Shown: positions 8,527-16,882, counted from the first letter of the stretch. The stretch: DNA of 33,865 nt from Methylomonas sp. (GCA_026990815.1 JALXCS010000384.1:1-33865); one strand, 5' to 3'. Numbers and translations: made by a program. Notes: generated from the sequence alone by a model not told the origin.

Positions 8527-9113
8527 AAACATTAATTGATGTGTATCGGGTTGGTGTTGATTGATGGCATGTTGTAACGCTGATTTTGCCAGTTCTGCAT
8601 TGGGTTCTTCTAATAACGCCCACCCCCTAATTTCCCTCAACCCAAGTCCAGTACACAGACCAAATAGCTCCAGCCTATTTGGGTTTTAATATAGATAATG
8701 TTACCGACCCAGTGTGTATGCACAGTCCCTGGGGTAAATTGTCGATTGAGTAAATGATCAGCTTTCTTATGAACCTCTCCGTCGGGGTAGTTATGTCTTT
8801 TTTAGGCTTGATTGCAGTCACCTTGGCTTTGTTCATTAACGAGGCGGTTTGATGGATACCAATTTCAATCCCTCAATAAGCTAATTCAGCCAGGATTCTA
8901 CGCTTCCCGTAGGCATGTTTAGTTTCAATGGCTATGTTTCAATGGCTATGTTTCAATGGCTATCGATTTAATATGCTCGATTATGTTTAGTTTTTTAGTG
9001 TTCACTGGCTTATTGGTTTGGTAATAATGCATACTGGACGGTACCTTAAAAAAAGTGCAAAGTTCTTTGGCTTGATAGTCAGGGGAAGCCTTCAGAAATG
9101 GATTAAGGAACAT
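8527..9113 (-). pseudogene. Decayed IS3-family transposase (orfB) remnant
   Basis: Read on the minus strand from a possible ATG at 9111-9113, this stretch yields pieces of an IS3-type integrase in order: YQAKELCTFFKVPSSMHYY, then KHAYGKRRILAELAY, then LLNRQFTPGTVHTHWVGNI, then YLVCVLDLG, REIRGWALLEEPNAELAKS and HQPDTHQLMF. The pieces lie in different frames. Visible lesions are a 28-bp expansion of a 14-bp repeat at 8922-8963, an in-frame TGA in AY*GIEIG, at least two further frameshifts, and Asn in place of the first catalytic Asp (WVGNI where active relatives usually have W..DI). The 3' part with the other catalytic residues is missing next to apt. No terminal inverted repeats are recognisable. 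Confidence 0.8.
8922..8963. repeat. 14-bp tandem repeat, three perfect copies
   Basis: The unit GTTTCAATGGCTAT occurs three times without a mismatch at 8922-8935, 8936-8949 and 8950-8963. It lies inside the IS3-type transposase remnant. Removing two copies joins IKSIAIET directly to KHAYGKRR in one frame on the minus strand, so the expansion itself caused a frameshift (28 bp). Confidence 0.95.
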
Positions 9114-9147
9114 TCAAAAAAAATGACCTTATGTTATAAGATAAAGC

Positions 9148-10641
9148 ATGGCTAAAATTACAGAATCACCGAACAATAAAATCATTTTCGTTAACCCTCC
9201 TTATGAACGCATTGCTGCTGGGTATGATTTTGTCCGGCATATTACCAATAGAGCACCATCTCTAGGCTTGCTTTATCTGGCGGCATCGGTGCGGAATCAT
9301 GGCTATCAAGCAGCTATAATCGAAAGTGATATTGAAAATCTAGATACTGGCCAGGTAGCAAAACACTTGATCGACGAAAAACCGGCTTTCATTGGAATAA
9401 CATTGTTTACTGTCGGTGTATGGCAAGCAGCACAAATTGCCCGAAAGGTTAAACAATGGCTGCCGGACACCATCATTATTGTTGGCGGCCCACATATCTC
9501 GTCTATGAGTATGGAAACCATGCAGCATTTTACTGAATTTGATATTGCCGTGGTACATGAAGGTGAGCATGTTTTGCCAGAATTATTACAACACCTGCGA
9601 TCAGGGGCTCCACTAGAAACAGTCAAGGGCATTATTTACCGTCATGATAGTGATCTTGAACGAACCCCACCTGCCCCATCCATAACTGATCTAGATGCCT
9701 TACCAATGCCAGCCTGGGATTTATTGCCCAATTTTCCTGATACTTATCTTCCAGCCATTTATGATTATCCCCAAGGCCCGGTTGCCACTCTGGTTGCTTC
9801 ACGCGGCTGTCCGTTTCTATGTAAATTTTGCGACACCTCAACTTTCGGAGCAAAAGTCCGGGCTAATTCACCAGAAATAGTTTTCAAGATGATGGAATAC
9901 CTTCATATTAATCATGGGATTCGGCACGTCCAGTTTGTTGACGACCTGTTTCTGGCCAGCAAAATCAGAACTCTGGCGCTTTGTGATCTGATAATTAAAA
10001 ACAAACTGAAAATAACCTGGAGCTGTACAGCGAGGGTTGATACGGTGAAACCGGATGTCGTCAAACGCATGAAACAGGCGGGTTGCTGGGAAATTAGTTT
10101 TGGTCTTGAAACCGGATCTAACGAATTATTAAAAAAAATGGATAAAGCCGCTCGTGTTGAAATTTCTGAACAAGCAGTTAAATGGACTGCCGAAGCCGGT
10201 ATACGTTGCAAGGGTTTATTTATGCTGGGCTATCCAGGCGAAACTACTGAAACCATACAACAAACAAAATCTTTTGCCCGGCGCATTCCAATGACCACAA
10301 TGAATCTGAGTAAATTTACACCTTACCCCGGTTCGCCTGTTTATCGAGAAATATACGGTACCAATATCAGGGATGATCATTGGGAGAAAATGAACGGCAT
10401 GAACTTTCTCTGGTCACCGGAAGGCATCAGTACCCAGGAACTGGACAAGGAATATCAGGCCATCCTGAAAAGCTTTTACAAACAACATCGGGTAATGCAC
10501 AAATATGTCGTTATGAGCATCACCAACCCCACTCACCTGATTCGCTTAAGCCGGTTTATCATGGGTTTTCTGAAAGCAAAACTGCAAAGCTACTTTAATG
10601 GCCGAAAAGGAATCCTGATTGAAGAAAAAAATCATTTATGA
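9148..10641 (+). CDS. Cobalamin-binding radical SAM protein (possible hopanoid methylase)
   Basis: A 497-residue class B radical SAM protein. Residues about 10-150 form a B12-binding Rossmann-like domain (FVNPPYERIAAGY, LYLAASVRNHGY, IVGGPHISS). The radical SAM core follows, with the CX3CX2C cluster motif at Cys221, Cys225 and Cys228 (SRGCPFLCKFCDTS) and the later strands GLETGSNELL and FMLGYPGETTETI. Such enzymes often methylate unactivated carbons or rebuild rings. Hopanoid genes lie 640 bp upstream, so the C-3 methylase HpnR is a candidate, but HpnJ-like or unrelated B12 radical SAM proteins fit the visible motifs equally, and I give no symbol. The Shine-Dalgarno is weak. It is separated from apt by an IS3 remnant and probably has its own promoter. 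Confidence 0.85.
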   Translation: MAKITESPNNKIIFVNPPYERIAAGYDFVRHITNRAPSLGLLYLAASVRNHGYQAAIIESDIENLDTGQVAKHLIDEKPAFIGITLFTVGVWQAAQIARKVKQWLPDTIIIVGGPHISSMSMETMQHFTEFDIAVVHEGEHVLPELLQHLRSGAPLETVKGIIYRHDSDLERTPPAPSITDLDALPMPAWDLLPNFPDTYLPAIYDYPQGPVATLVASRGCPFLCKFCDTSTFGAKVRANSPEIVFKMMEYLHINHGIRHVQFVDDLFLASKIRTLALCDLIIKNKLKITWSCTARVDTVKPDVVKRMKQAGCWEISFGLETGSNELLKKMDKAARVEISEQAVKWTAEAGIRCKGLFMLGYPGETTETIQQTKSFARRIPMTTMNLSKFTPYPGSPVYREIYGTNIRDDHWEKMNGMNFLWSPEGISTQELDKEYQAILKSFYKQHRVMHKYVVMSITNPTHLIRLSRFIMGFLKAKLQSYFNGRKGILIEEKNHL

Positions 10642-11058
10642 ATTTAATTTCATAAAATGCTGTAGTTCTCATAAGCCTCTCACAAAATAATTATCTTTAT
10701 CTCATCTTCTACTGATTTGCCTCACTGCCATTAAGATAAGAAAAAGCTCTTTCTCTCTTCGGAGGGGGGCTTAACTTAATGGTAGTGTGACCCATTTACC
10801 CCCAAGTAAATCTGCTCATTATTTTGACTCCCAAAAATAAATAAAAACCTCACTTCAACCACAAATAAAACATGACATTGATCAAAGTACAGACATATTT
10901 CGCTTTATAAAACCTTAAAAAGGGCTTAATCTGGCTAAAAAATAATCATTTTAATTTAAAGATTATTTAATAAAACTAGTGTATTTTTTAGTCAGAAGGC
11001 TTCATTTTTTAATTGAATCTCTTCAAAAATACAAAAACTAAAAACCAAGGGGATTGTC
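10642..11058. other. Gene-free stretch between radical SAM gene and cytochrome gene
   Basis: No supported reading frame in 417 bp. It holds the imperfect inverted repeat at 10723-10787, a very AT-rich segment from about 10840 to 11045 that should carry the cytochrome promoter, and the cytochrome ribosome site AAGGGG at 11047-11052. I could not pick a convincing -35/-10 pair. Confidence 0.6.
10723..10787. repeat. 65-bp imperfect inverted repeat, MITE-like or IS-end remnant
   Basis: The left end CACTGCCATTAAGATAAG and the reverse complement of the right end, CACTACCATTAAGTTAAG, agree at 16 of 18 positions. The ends lie about 30 bp apart around a centre containing TTCGGAGGGGGGC. Termini of this style occur on DDE transposons, so it may be a miniature element or a collapsed IS. 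It could instead be a factor-independent terminator for the radical SAM gene, though no T-run follows. No target duplication is visible. Confidence 0.5.
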
Positions 11059-13950
11059 ATGAAATGCAAATTCACCATTCAATGGCTGAGTAGATGGTTT
11101 ATTATCATCATTACCAGCCTGGTACTCAATCATTATGCACTGGCTGATGATGACGACGAGGACAAAGATGAACACTCAACAAGAATCATCATAAAAAGTG
11201 CAAAATACGATGCTGAAGAACATCGTCTCAAGGTAAAAACCAAATACAAAGGAAAAAAGCCCTATCAAGTTAAACTGCTTGATGAAGCTACGGGCGCTTT
11301 ATTATTCAGTAAGAAAACTAAAAAAGATTCTCTAAAAATAAAGATAAAAAATATTGAAAATGGCTCTGTTCCTTGCATTATTAAAGTACAAGTGGGAGAT
11401 ATCAGTCGCACGAAAAAGGTTAAACATGCCCCTGAAAATTGTAGCAGTCAATCAAGCGGGGGTAGCGCTGGTGACGAATCAGATAATAATGAAAATAATG
11501 GCATTACTAATGTCAAAATTGACGATGCCAAATATGAAGATGACCGTCTTACCGTAAAAGGCGAATTTAAAGGTGGGACGCCCCAGTTTATTAAATTGTT
11601 CGATGACAAAACTGGACAGTTGCTTTCAGAAAAAGAACCTGATGGCGATGAAAATAAATTCAAATTCAAACTTTATGGATTAACAACTGTACCGTGTCGA
11701 ATTAGGATACAGGCAGATCAAATTACTGCAATCAAAGAGGTTGAACATGCACCTGACGATTGCTCGGCAACAACTCCTACTCCCCCACCACCAACAACTG
11801 AAAATCAACCGCCTAGTTGTACCATCACAAGTCCAGCAAGTAACTCCGTCACTGTCAAACTGGGCGATTCAATCAATTTTTCTGGAACAGCCAGTGATCC
11901 AGATGGCGATCCAATCACTTTTGAATGGGATTTTAATGGCGGGGCTGATTCTCGTCCTTTGGTATTGAATCCGGGCAGTATAAAATTTGATGTCAACAAT
12001 GGTAGCTTTTTAGTCCATTTTATTGTAACGGATGACCAGGGAGCCCGTTGTACTGCAAGTATGACCGTTATCGTTGGAAATATTACACCGCCTCCAACGA
12101 CTGGCAATATGGTTCCACAACAACCGGCACCAGGTACTGCAGCCGCTGGTGATGGCAATCATGTGGTATTACCAGCCAATGACCTGGGTATGCACTGTGC
12201 AGATTTGGGCTCTTATCCTTTCAATATATTGCCGCCATTTAATACAGAAAACACCTATGTCATTAAAAAAGGTTCTGTTGGTGCAAATAAACCGCTCATT
12301 TTGGATGCCCGCGCAGTAACTGTGAAATATTCTGCCGCATCAAACCCCAATGATCCTGTTGGTCCTGATTCTATTAATTCGACCAGTCAAAATTTTCCAA
12401 TCGGTAGCAAATTGGCCGATGCTACCATCAGAAAATCAGATTTTTGGGATGAGTTTAAAAATAGTGGACAAAGTATTGCTTCCCTTTTGTTCCCCGGATT
12501 AAATCCGGTTTTTGATGAAGGTTTACTGACACTGGATAATGTGGACCAGGGACATGGTCGCTTTATGCCTGGAATTGCGAATCCTTACGTCGCTAATGAC
12601 CCACAAGAGTATAGCAAATTCGTTCCAGAATTCGGCTGGCATACCGCACAAGGTATTCCACTGACCAATGTGGATGATAAAGGTCGTTTGAATTCCTATC
12701 CACTGATGCGGGTCCAGGCATATGACAAGGCCAGTGGCCAGGTTGTTGCAACCACCGATGTTGTCGCTCCGGTTTCTGCCGAAGTAGATTGTCGGGATTG
12801 TCATACCGCTGGAAAAGTCGGCGCCAATCCAAATGCTCGCGACAAAGGTCCTGCATTTATTGCCCCTGCGTCAAGTGATCGACTGGATGTGGAATTGGCC
12901 GCCAAGAAAAACATCCTGATGTTGCATGACTTTAAACATGGAACAGATTTCATTGCACAAGACAAACCGGTATTATGTGCCGGGTGTCACCGTTCTAATG
13001 CACTTGCAACAGTGGGTGGACCAGCTGGAGATCCTGCAATCGATAGCATGTCAAATGTGATGCATGGTTTCCACGGTCGTTTGCAAACTGATACACAAGG
13101 AAATTTACTTCGTGATTTCAAAGGAGACCCAATTTTGATTGACCCGCAAAATTTAGCGGGAACAACATCGCTTATTCCTTTTGGCCCTGATGTACCAATG
13201 GAACAAAATTGTTTCCAATGTCACCCAGGGAAAATCACCCAATGTTTCCGTGGTGCAATGTTTACTGCCGGCCAGAAATGTGATTCTTGTCATGGTGACT
13301 TGTTAGCCATTGGGGGGGAATTCACAAGACAGGATGGAACGGTCCGTGAGCCGTGGGCAGATGAACCACAGTGTGAATCCTGTCATACGGGTATTGGCAG
13401 TGATCCGGTAGGCAATATTGCTTATCACGCCAACGATCCAGCTGCAGAACCATTACCTGGTAAAACTTCGAAGTTTGCTGTCAACGCTAATACTTTATAT
13501 CGCAATAGTCTGGATGGCCATGCAGATCTTGGGTGTGAGTCCTGTCACGGTAGTCCTCATGCCATTTGGCCAAACCGTAATCCAAATGCCAATGACAATG
13601 TCACTGCCATGCAGTTACAAGGGCATACGGGTACGATATTAGAGTGTACAACTTGTCATGAACCTAACAGCTTCCCTAACGGGACTCTTGATGGCCCTCA
13701 TGGCATGCATCCAGTCAACGATCCAAACTGGAATGATGAAGATGGCCATGGTCATTTTGCCGAGAACAGAGGAAATGGTGATCAATGTGCTGCTTGTCAT
13801 GGGGCCGATCATTTAGGAACACGACTGGCAAAAGTCCCAGTGGACCGGGTGTTAAAAGACCCTAAAGGCAAGGTGCTGACGACACTAAAAGCAGGCGATG
13901 AAGTTGCCTGTAACCTTTGTCATAGCCTCAGCAAGAGCTTTGACGATTAA
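11059..13950 (+). CDS. Secreted nine-heme c-type cytochrome with PKD-like domain
   Basis: A 963-residue exported protein with a signal peptide (about residues 1-29, ending YALA) and an acidic DDDDEDKDE start to the mature chain. Two homologous ~85-residue modules follow (about 42-130 and 151-237), each with KY or EFKG strands, a VPC Cys and an ending HAPENCS or HAPDDCS. Next are a Pro/Thr linker, a PKD-like Ig fold (about 252-343, with DPDGDPITFEWDF) and a conserved-looking LPANDLGMHCADLG (about 371-384). Nine CXXCH heme sites run from Cys578 to Cys951: CRDCH, CAGCH, CFQCH, CDSCH, CESCH, CESCH, CTTCH, CAACH and CNLCH. It should carry electrons in the periplasm or on the cell surface; the exact partner is unknown. 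It has a good ribosome site (AAGGGG) and is followed by a hairpin at 13965. Confidence 0.9.
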   Translation: MKCKFTIQWLSRWFIIIITSLVLNHYALADDDDEDKDEHSTRIIIKSAKYDAEEHRLKVKTKYKGKKPYQVKLLDEATGALLFSKKTKKDSLKIKIKNIENGSVPCIIKVQVGDISRTKKVKHAPENCSSQSSGGSAGDESDNNENNGITNVKIDDAKYEDDRLTVKGEFKGGTPQFIKLFDDKTGQLLSEKEPDGDENKFKFKLYGLTTVPCRIRIQADQITAIKEVEHAPDDCSATTPTPPPPTTENQPPSCTITSPASNSVTVKLGDSINFSGTASDPDGDPITFEWDFNGGADSRPLVLNPGSIKFDVNNGSFLVHFIVTDDQGARCTASMTVIVGNITPPPTTGNMVPQQPAPGTAAAGDGNHVVLPANDLGMHCADLGSYPFNILPPFNTENTYVIKKGSVGANKPLILDARAVTVKYSAASNPNDPVGPDSINSTSQNFPIGSKLADATIRKSDFWDEFKNSGQSIASLLFPGLNPVFDEGLLTLDNVDQGHGRFMPGIANPYVANDPQEYSKFVPEFGWHTAQGIPLTNVDDKGRLNSYPLMRVQAYDKASGQVVATTDVVAPVSAEVDCRDCHTAGKVGANPNARDKGPAFIAPASSDRLDVELAAKKNILMLHDFKHGTDFIAQDKPVLCAGCHRSNALATVGGPAGDPAIDSMSNVMHGFHGRLQTDTQGNLLRDFKGDPILIDPQNLAGTTSLIPFGPDVPMEQNCFQCHPGKITQCFRGAMFTAGQKCDSCHGDLLAIGGEFTRQDGTVREPWADEPQCESCHTGIGSDPVGNIAYHANDPAAEPLPGKTSKFAVNANTLYRNSLDGHADLGCESCHGSPHAIWPNRNPNANDNVTAMQLQGHTGTILECTTCHEPNSFPNGTLDGPHGMHPVNDPNWNDEDGHGHFAENRGNGDQCAACHGADHLGTRLAKVPVDRVLKDPKGKVLTTLKAGDEVACNLCHSLSKSFDD

Positions 13951-13964
13951 ATCTTGAGCATACA

Positions 13965-13988
13965 CCACCGGCTTTTACAAGCCGGTGG
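13965..13988 (+). terminator. Perfect 10-bp hairpin after the cytochrome gene
   Basis: CCACCGGCTT and AAGCCGGTGG pair perfectly around a TTAC loop, 14 bp after the cytochrome stop. Only a short CTTTAGGTT follows rather than a T-run, so termination may be partial and some transcripts may continue into the FG-GAP gene. GC-rich hairpins of this look also occur at ends of IS200/IS605-type elements, but no such element is present here. Confidence 0.55.
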
Positions 13989-14107
13989 CTTTAGGTTATG
14001 GCTAAGAAAGCCGGCCATTTAATCAAAAGGCCATCTATAGCACACTAAAATTGTGAATTAATTCTTCTATACTCGCCATAAACTTTCTTTAAAAATGAGA
14101 GAAAAAT

Positions 14108-15766
14108 ATGTCTTCGAAATCAATAAAAAAAATACAGCTCAGTACTTTAGTAGTTTTAGCGATGAGCTCTATCGCATATGCACAGTCACCAATTGAATAT
14201 AATCCAGCAAATACATTTGAAACAGGCGGCCCAATGCCTAATTTTGTATCTTCTGAAGATATTAATAATGATGGTCATGTTGACTTGTTGGTCTCGACAG
14301 AAAGAAAACTTCATTTCTTAATGGGCGATGGCAATGGAGTCTTGGAAAAAAGGGCAACTATCAGGCTTAATGCTACCGGAACGGGAGCGGCATTAGGTGA
14401 TTTCGATGGTGATGGCAGTCTGGACATAGCGATATCCGTTACATCCACTCGAACAACAGAAGCATATTGGTATAACTACCAGACAGTTCAAACCACCGAT
14501 ATTTACTTGAATGATGGAGCAGTAGATCCAGCTTTTACTAAGCTAGTCAGTCTGCCCTATTACGGCGTTGACAGCAAATTTCAAGCTGAAGATTTTAATG
14601 GTGACGGTTTTGATGATTTAATGATAAATGGCCATATCATGCTCAGTCAGGGCGATGGAAACTTTCTGGAAAAAGATAGCATATTAATTACTGATTATTA
14701 CCAAAATAAGATATCAGGGACCTATATGGCCGATATTAATAATGACGGTAATATCGATATCGTCTATGCAGGTTTATCGGTCAACTATTGTGGTAATGGT
14801 GATGGTAGCTTTTTTGAGTGCTATGACTCACTCGTACCATCCGGTGGAATCGTTGCTGATTTTAATGGTGATGGATTAATGGATCAGATTACAACAAAAA
14901 TTGTCAGTTTCAAGCAAATTCCATATTCCGCCTATAGCGGCGGAGGCTGCGGTACGGTCGTCAGCTATAGTTATAGCGGAAGGAGGGGTAGTCGACATCG
15001 GGGAGGACGCGGCCGAATACGACGGACCCGTTGTTTTCCAAGTTATAAGGTTACCCGTTATCGTAGTGAACCTGAAACATCTCAAGTGCTGATCAGGTTA
15101 CAAAATACTGATGGCACATTCGAAGAAATGACTTCCCCAATTATCGATGGCGAAATTGTTCAGCTGGATACCATCGATATAGATGGAGATTCCCTAACAG
15201 ATGTTGCTTTGCGTCTGAAAAATCAATCCGGCATATCTGTATTCCGTGGTTTAGGTGGTGGTGAACTAACAGCATTGAAACCAGTTACTGGCGCACCTTC
15301 TGTATTGAATTTTGAAGATTTCAATGAAGATGGTTTGCCTGATATTATCTATGTTGGTCTTAGCATTCCTTCAAAACTGGATTCTGATGCCTGGGCTTTT
15401 TTACATTTACAATCTTCTTCGGCTAGTAATTCGACTGAGGGAACAAGTACGGGTACAACTTCCGCCCCCCCTGCACCACCAGCAACGCAAAACACGTCTA
15501 CTGTTACTAATCCGGGCTCATCAAGCAATTCCAATTTTCCTGCTCTCGATCCAAATGGTGAGACCATAGAATTAGCTGGCACAATTAGTGAGCTCTATAA
15601 TGATCATTTCATACTTGAAAACACTGCTATTTGGTATGACAATTCGGCTACTTTCAAGTATGAACCTGGTTTTGTTTTGGAAGTAGGACAATCCGCTCAG
15701 GTAGAAGCGAACCCGAATGTGGACGGATCAGGAACAGCAATTAAGGTGCAAATTGGGCCTTTATAA
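14108..15766 (+). CDS. Secreted FG-GAP/VCBS repeat protein with C-terminal DUF5666-like domain
   Basis: A 552-residue precursor with a signal peptide (cleavage near residue 25, IAYA|QSPI). About seven calcium-binding FG-GAP-type motifs follow, including DINNDGHVD, DFDGDGSLD, DFNGDGFDD, DINNDGNID, DFNGDGLMD, DIDGDSLTD and DFNEDGLPD, which fits a seven-bladed beta-propeller. Between blades five and six (about 275-318) is an odd insert rich in Gly, Ser, Tyr and Arg with two Cys (GGGCGTV and RTRCFPSY). A Ser/Thr/Pro linker (about 437-480) leads to a small beta domain (about 485-552, LAGTISEL to VEANPNVDGSGTA) resembling DUF5666. It lies 157 bp after the cytochrome gene, on the same strand. A surface binding or scaffolding role is likely; the ligand is unknown. 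The start has a GAGAGA ribosome site. Confidence 0.85.
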   Translation: MSSKSIKKIQLSTLVVLAMSSIAYAQSPIEYNPANTFETGGPMPNFVSSEDINNDGHVDLLVSTERKLHFLMGDGNGVLEKRATIRLNATGTGAALGDFDGDGSLDIAISVTSTRTTEAYWYNYQTVQTTDIYLNDGAVDPAFTKLVSLPYYGVDSKFQAEDFNGDGFDDLMINGHIMLSQGDGNFLEKDSILITDYYQNKISGTYMADINNDGNIDIVYAGLSVNYCGNGDGSFFECYDSLVPSGGIVADFNGDGLMDQITTKIVSFKQIPYSAYSGGGCGTVVSYSYSGRRGSRHRGGRGRIRRTRCFPSYKVTRYRSEPETSQVLIRLQNTDGTFEEMTSPIIDGEIVQLDTIDIDGDSLTDVALRLKNQSGISVFRGLGGGELTALKPVTGAPSVLNFEDFNEDGLPDIIYVGLSIPSKLDSDAWAFLHLQSSSASNSTEGTSTGTTSAPPAPPATQNTSTVTNPGSSSNSNFPALDPNGETIELAGTISELYNDHFILENTAIWYDNSATFKYEPGFVLEVGQSAQVEANPNVDGSGTAIKVQIGPL

Positions 15767-15794
15767 ATAATCAAAACATTAATGCACTTACAGG

Positions 15795-15987
15795 TATGGC
15801 CATAGCCATTTTGCTGGAACCGAGGCATATAGTGATCCATGAGCCAATTTTCATCGAGCCGATCATTTTCGCTACTGATCGAGTGCTAAAAACCCTAACA
15901 GCAAGAGTGCTTATAACAATATTAAAAGTCGACGATGAGGTCTTCTGTTATCTTTGTCATAGTCTCAGTAACAGCTTTGATGATTAG
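15795..15987 (+). pseudogene. Decayed duplicate of the 3' end of the nine-heme cytochrome gene
   Basis: Codons from 15795 align without gaps for 25 codons to the cytochrome gene from 13738: YGHSHFAG..., against DGHGHFAE... in the parent. At the eighth heme site the first Cys has become TGA (15840-15842) and the second Cys Phe, leaving only the His (*ANFH for CAACH). A 20-bp deletion then shifts the frame, after which DRVLK...VLCHSL-type sequence resumes: DDEVFCYLCHSLSNSFDD matches the parent GDEVACNLCHSLSKSFDD, including the stop position. The ninth heme site (CYLCH) survives. An ATG at 15796 opens a 63-codon frame over the second part, but the parent alignment shows this is not a native gene. 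Confidence 0.85.
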
Positions 15988-16092
15988 GTAGGTACGTTGT
16001 GGATTATGGGATTAAAACAAGGCTGTTATTCACATTGCCAACGTTAATCGTCACTAACCTGACAAATTTAACAACCTTTATAATCTATCAAG

Positions 16093-16138
16093 AAAAGCTG
16101 CCAAATACACAATTACGTATTTGGCAGCTTTTGTTTTT
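16093..16138 (+). terminator. Strong Rho-independent terminator
   Basis: AAAAGCTGCCAAATAC (16093-16108) pairs perfectly with GTATTTGGCAGCTTTT (16117-16132) around an 8-base loop and is followed by GTTTTTT. It closes the plus-strand block holding the FG-GAP gene and the decayed cytochrome fragment, and stands 38 bp from the end of the convergent GFA gene. Confidence 0.9.
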
Positions 16139-16175
16139 TAACTTATGCCGTGATTTGGCTAAACAACAGTTGAAG

Positions 16176-16586
16176 CTAATCTTGCGGTGGCATTTCAGGG
16201 AATTTTGGTAAGCCTTCCGCCATAACATCCCAAGCAACCGAGTGACAGGTGAAAATATCCATTTGAGGCTCATAGTTTGACGGGTTCTCAAGAGAACCCG
16301 CCCGTATAGCCAGCATACCAGGCATTACTTCTGGCTTTCCAAACAGTTGTGAACCACAAGTTGGGCAAAATCCACGTTTAACTGTTTTCCCGCTACTACC
16401 CTTACTTTCAAAGTATTTAACTTCACCAGAAATAGAAACACTATCTTCCGGGAAAAACATGGCTGTTGCATAACCACTACCCGATGTTTTTTTACAATCG
16501 TTACAATGACAGTTTCCTGAAAATACCGGTGGAATAGTGCAAGTATATGAGACAGCACCGCAAAGACAATTTCCTGATAAAGACAT
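16176..16586 (-). CDS. GFA/CENP-V family zinc protein
   Basis: A 136-residue cytoplasmic protein of the glutathione-dependent formaldehyde-activating (GFA) family. The family zinc ligands are all visible: CLCG at residues 8-11, CHCNDC starting near residue 26, and CPTCGS near residue 74. Length fits small single-domain members. The start at 16586 has a good ribosome site (GGAGATT on the minus strand). It is a single-gene unit facing the plus-strand block across a terminator. Formaldehyde is central in methylotrophs, but most GFA-family proteins have unknown substrates and this call does not establish activity. Confidence 0.88.
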   Translation of the reverse strand: MSLSGNCLCGAVSYTCTIPPVFSGNCHCNDCKKTSGSGYATAMFFPEDSVSISGEVKYFESKGSSGKTVKRGFCPTCGSQLFGKPEVMPGMLAIRAGSLENPSNYEPQMDIFTCHSVAWDVMAEGLPKFPEMPPQD

Positions 16587-16882
16587 ATTGTAATCTCCAA
16601 AAAAATAAAAAGGCTATAGAACAAGTCCCCTGATTATCAAAAACGATTCAAGAGATACTGGTACTTGCTTTTAAATAGAATGTTGAATTGTAACATAGGA
16701 TGAGCTTTTCATTTTACTTGAATGTTTTCAGCATCTTGAACCAATTGGATACTTCAACAGCATCCCCATAAAACTATTTTTTTTATAAATTTCAGTGAAC
16801 TATGCACTTGTTTTTTGGCAAGCTACTGGCAAAATAGCGCCTAGAATACCTTCCTAATATCAGGTCTTGAAGGAGATAAAAA

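Noticed and set aside
8410..8640. 76-codon minus-strand frame overlapping the apt end
   Set aside because: Its first half is a piece of the IS3-type transposase and its second half runs antisense into apt.
8922..8963. Short CRISPR-like array
   Set aside because: The three 14-bp copies touch each other with no spacers and lie inside a transposase remnant.
10871..10885. Possible FNR-type site (TTGATCAAAGTACAG) upstream of the cytochrome gene
   Set aside because: Only one half matches TTGAT-N4-ATCAA; the second half does not, so I do not call it.
14068..14073. TATACT as a -10 box for the FG-GAP gene
   Set aside because: No acceptable -35 element lies 15-19 bases upstream, so a promoter is possible but unsupported.
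15796..15987. Small 63-residue cytochrome-like protein gene
   Set aside because: Alignment with the nine-heme cytochrome shows it is the frameshifted, decayed end of a duplicate; there is no signal peptide or ribosome site.
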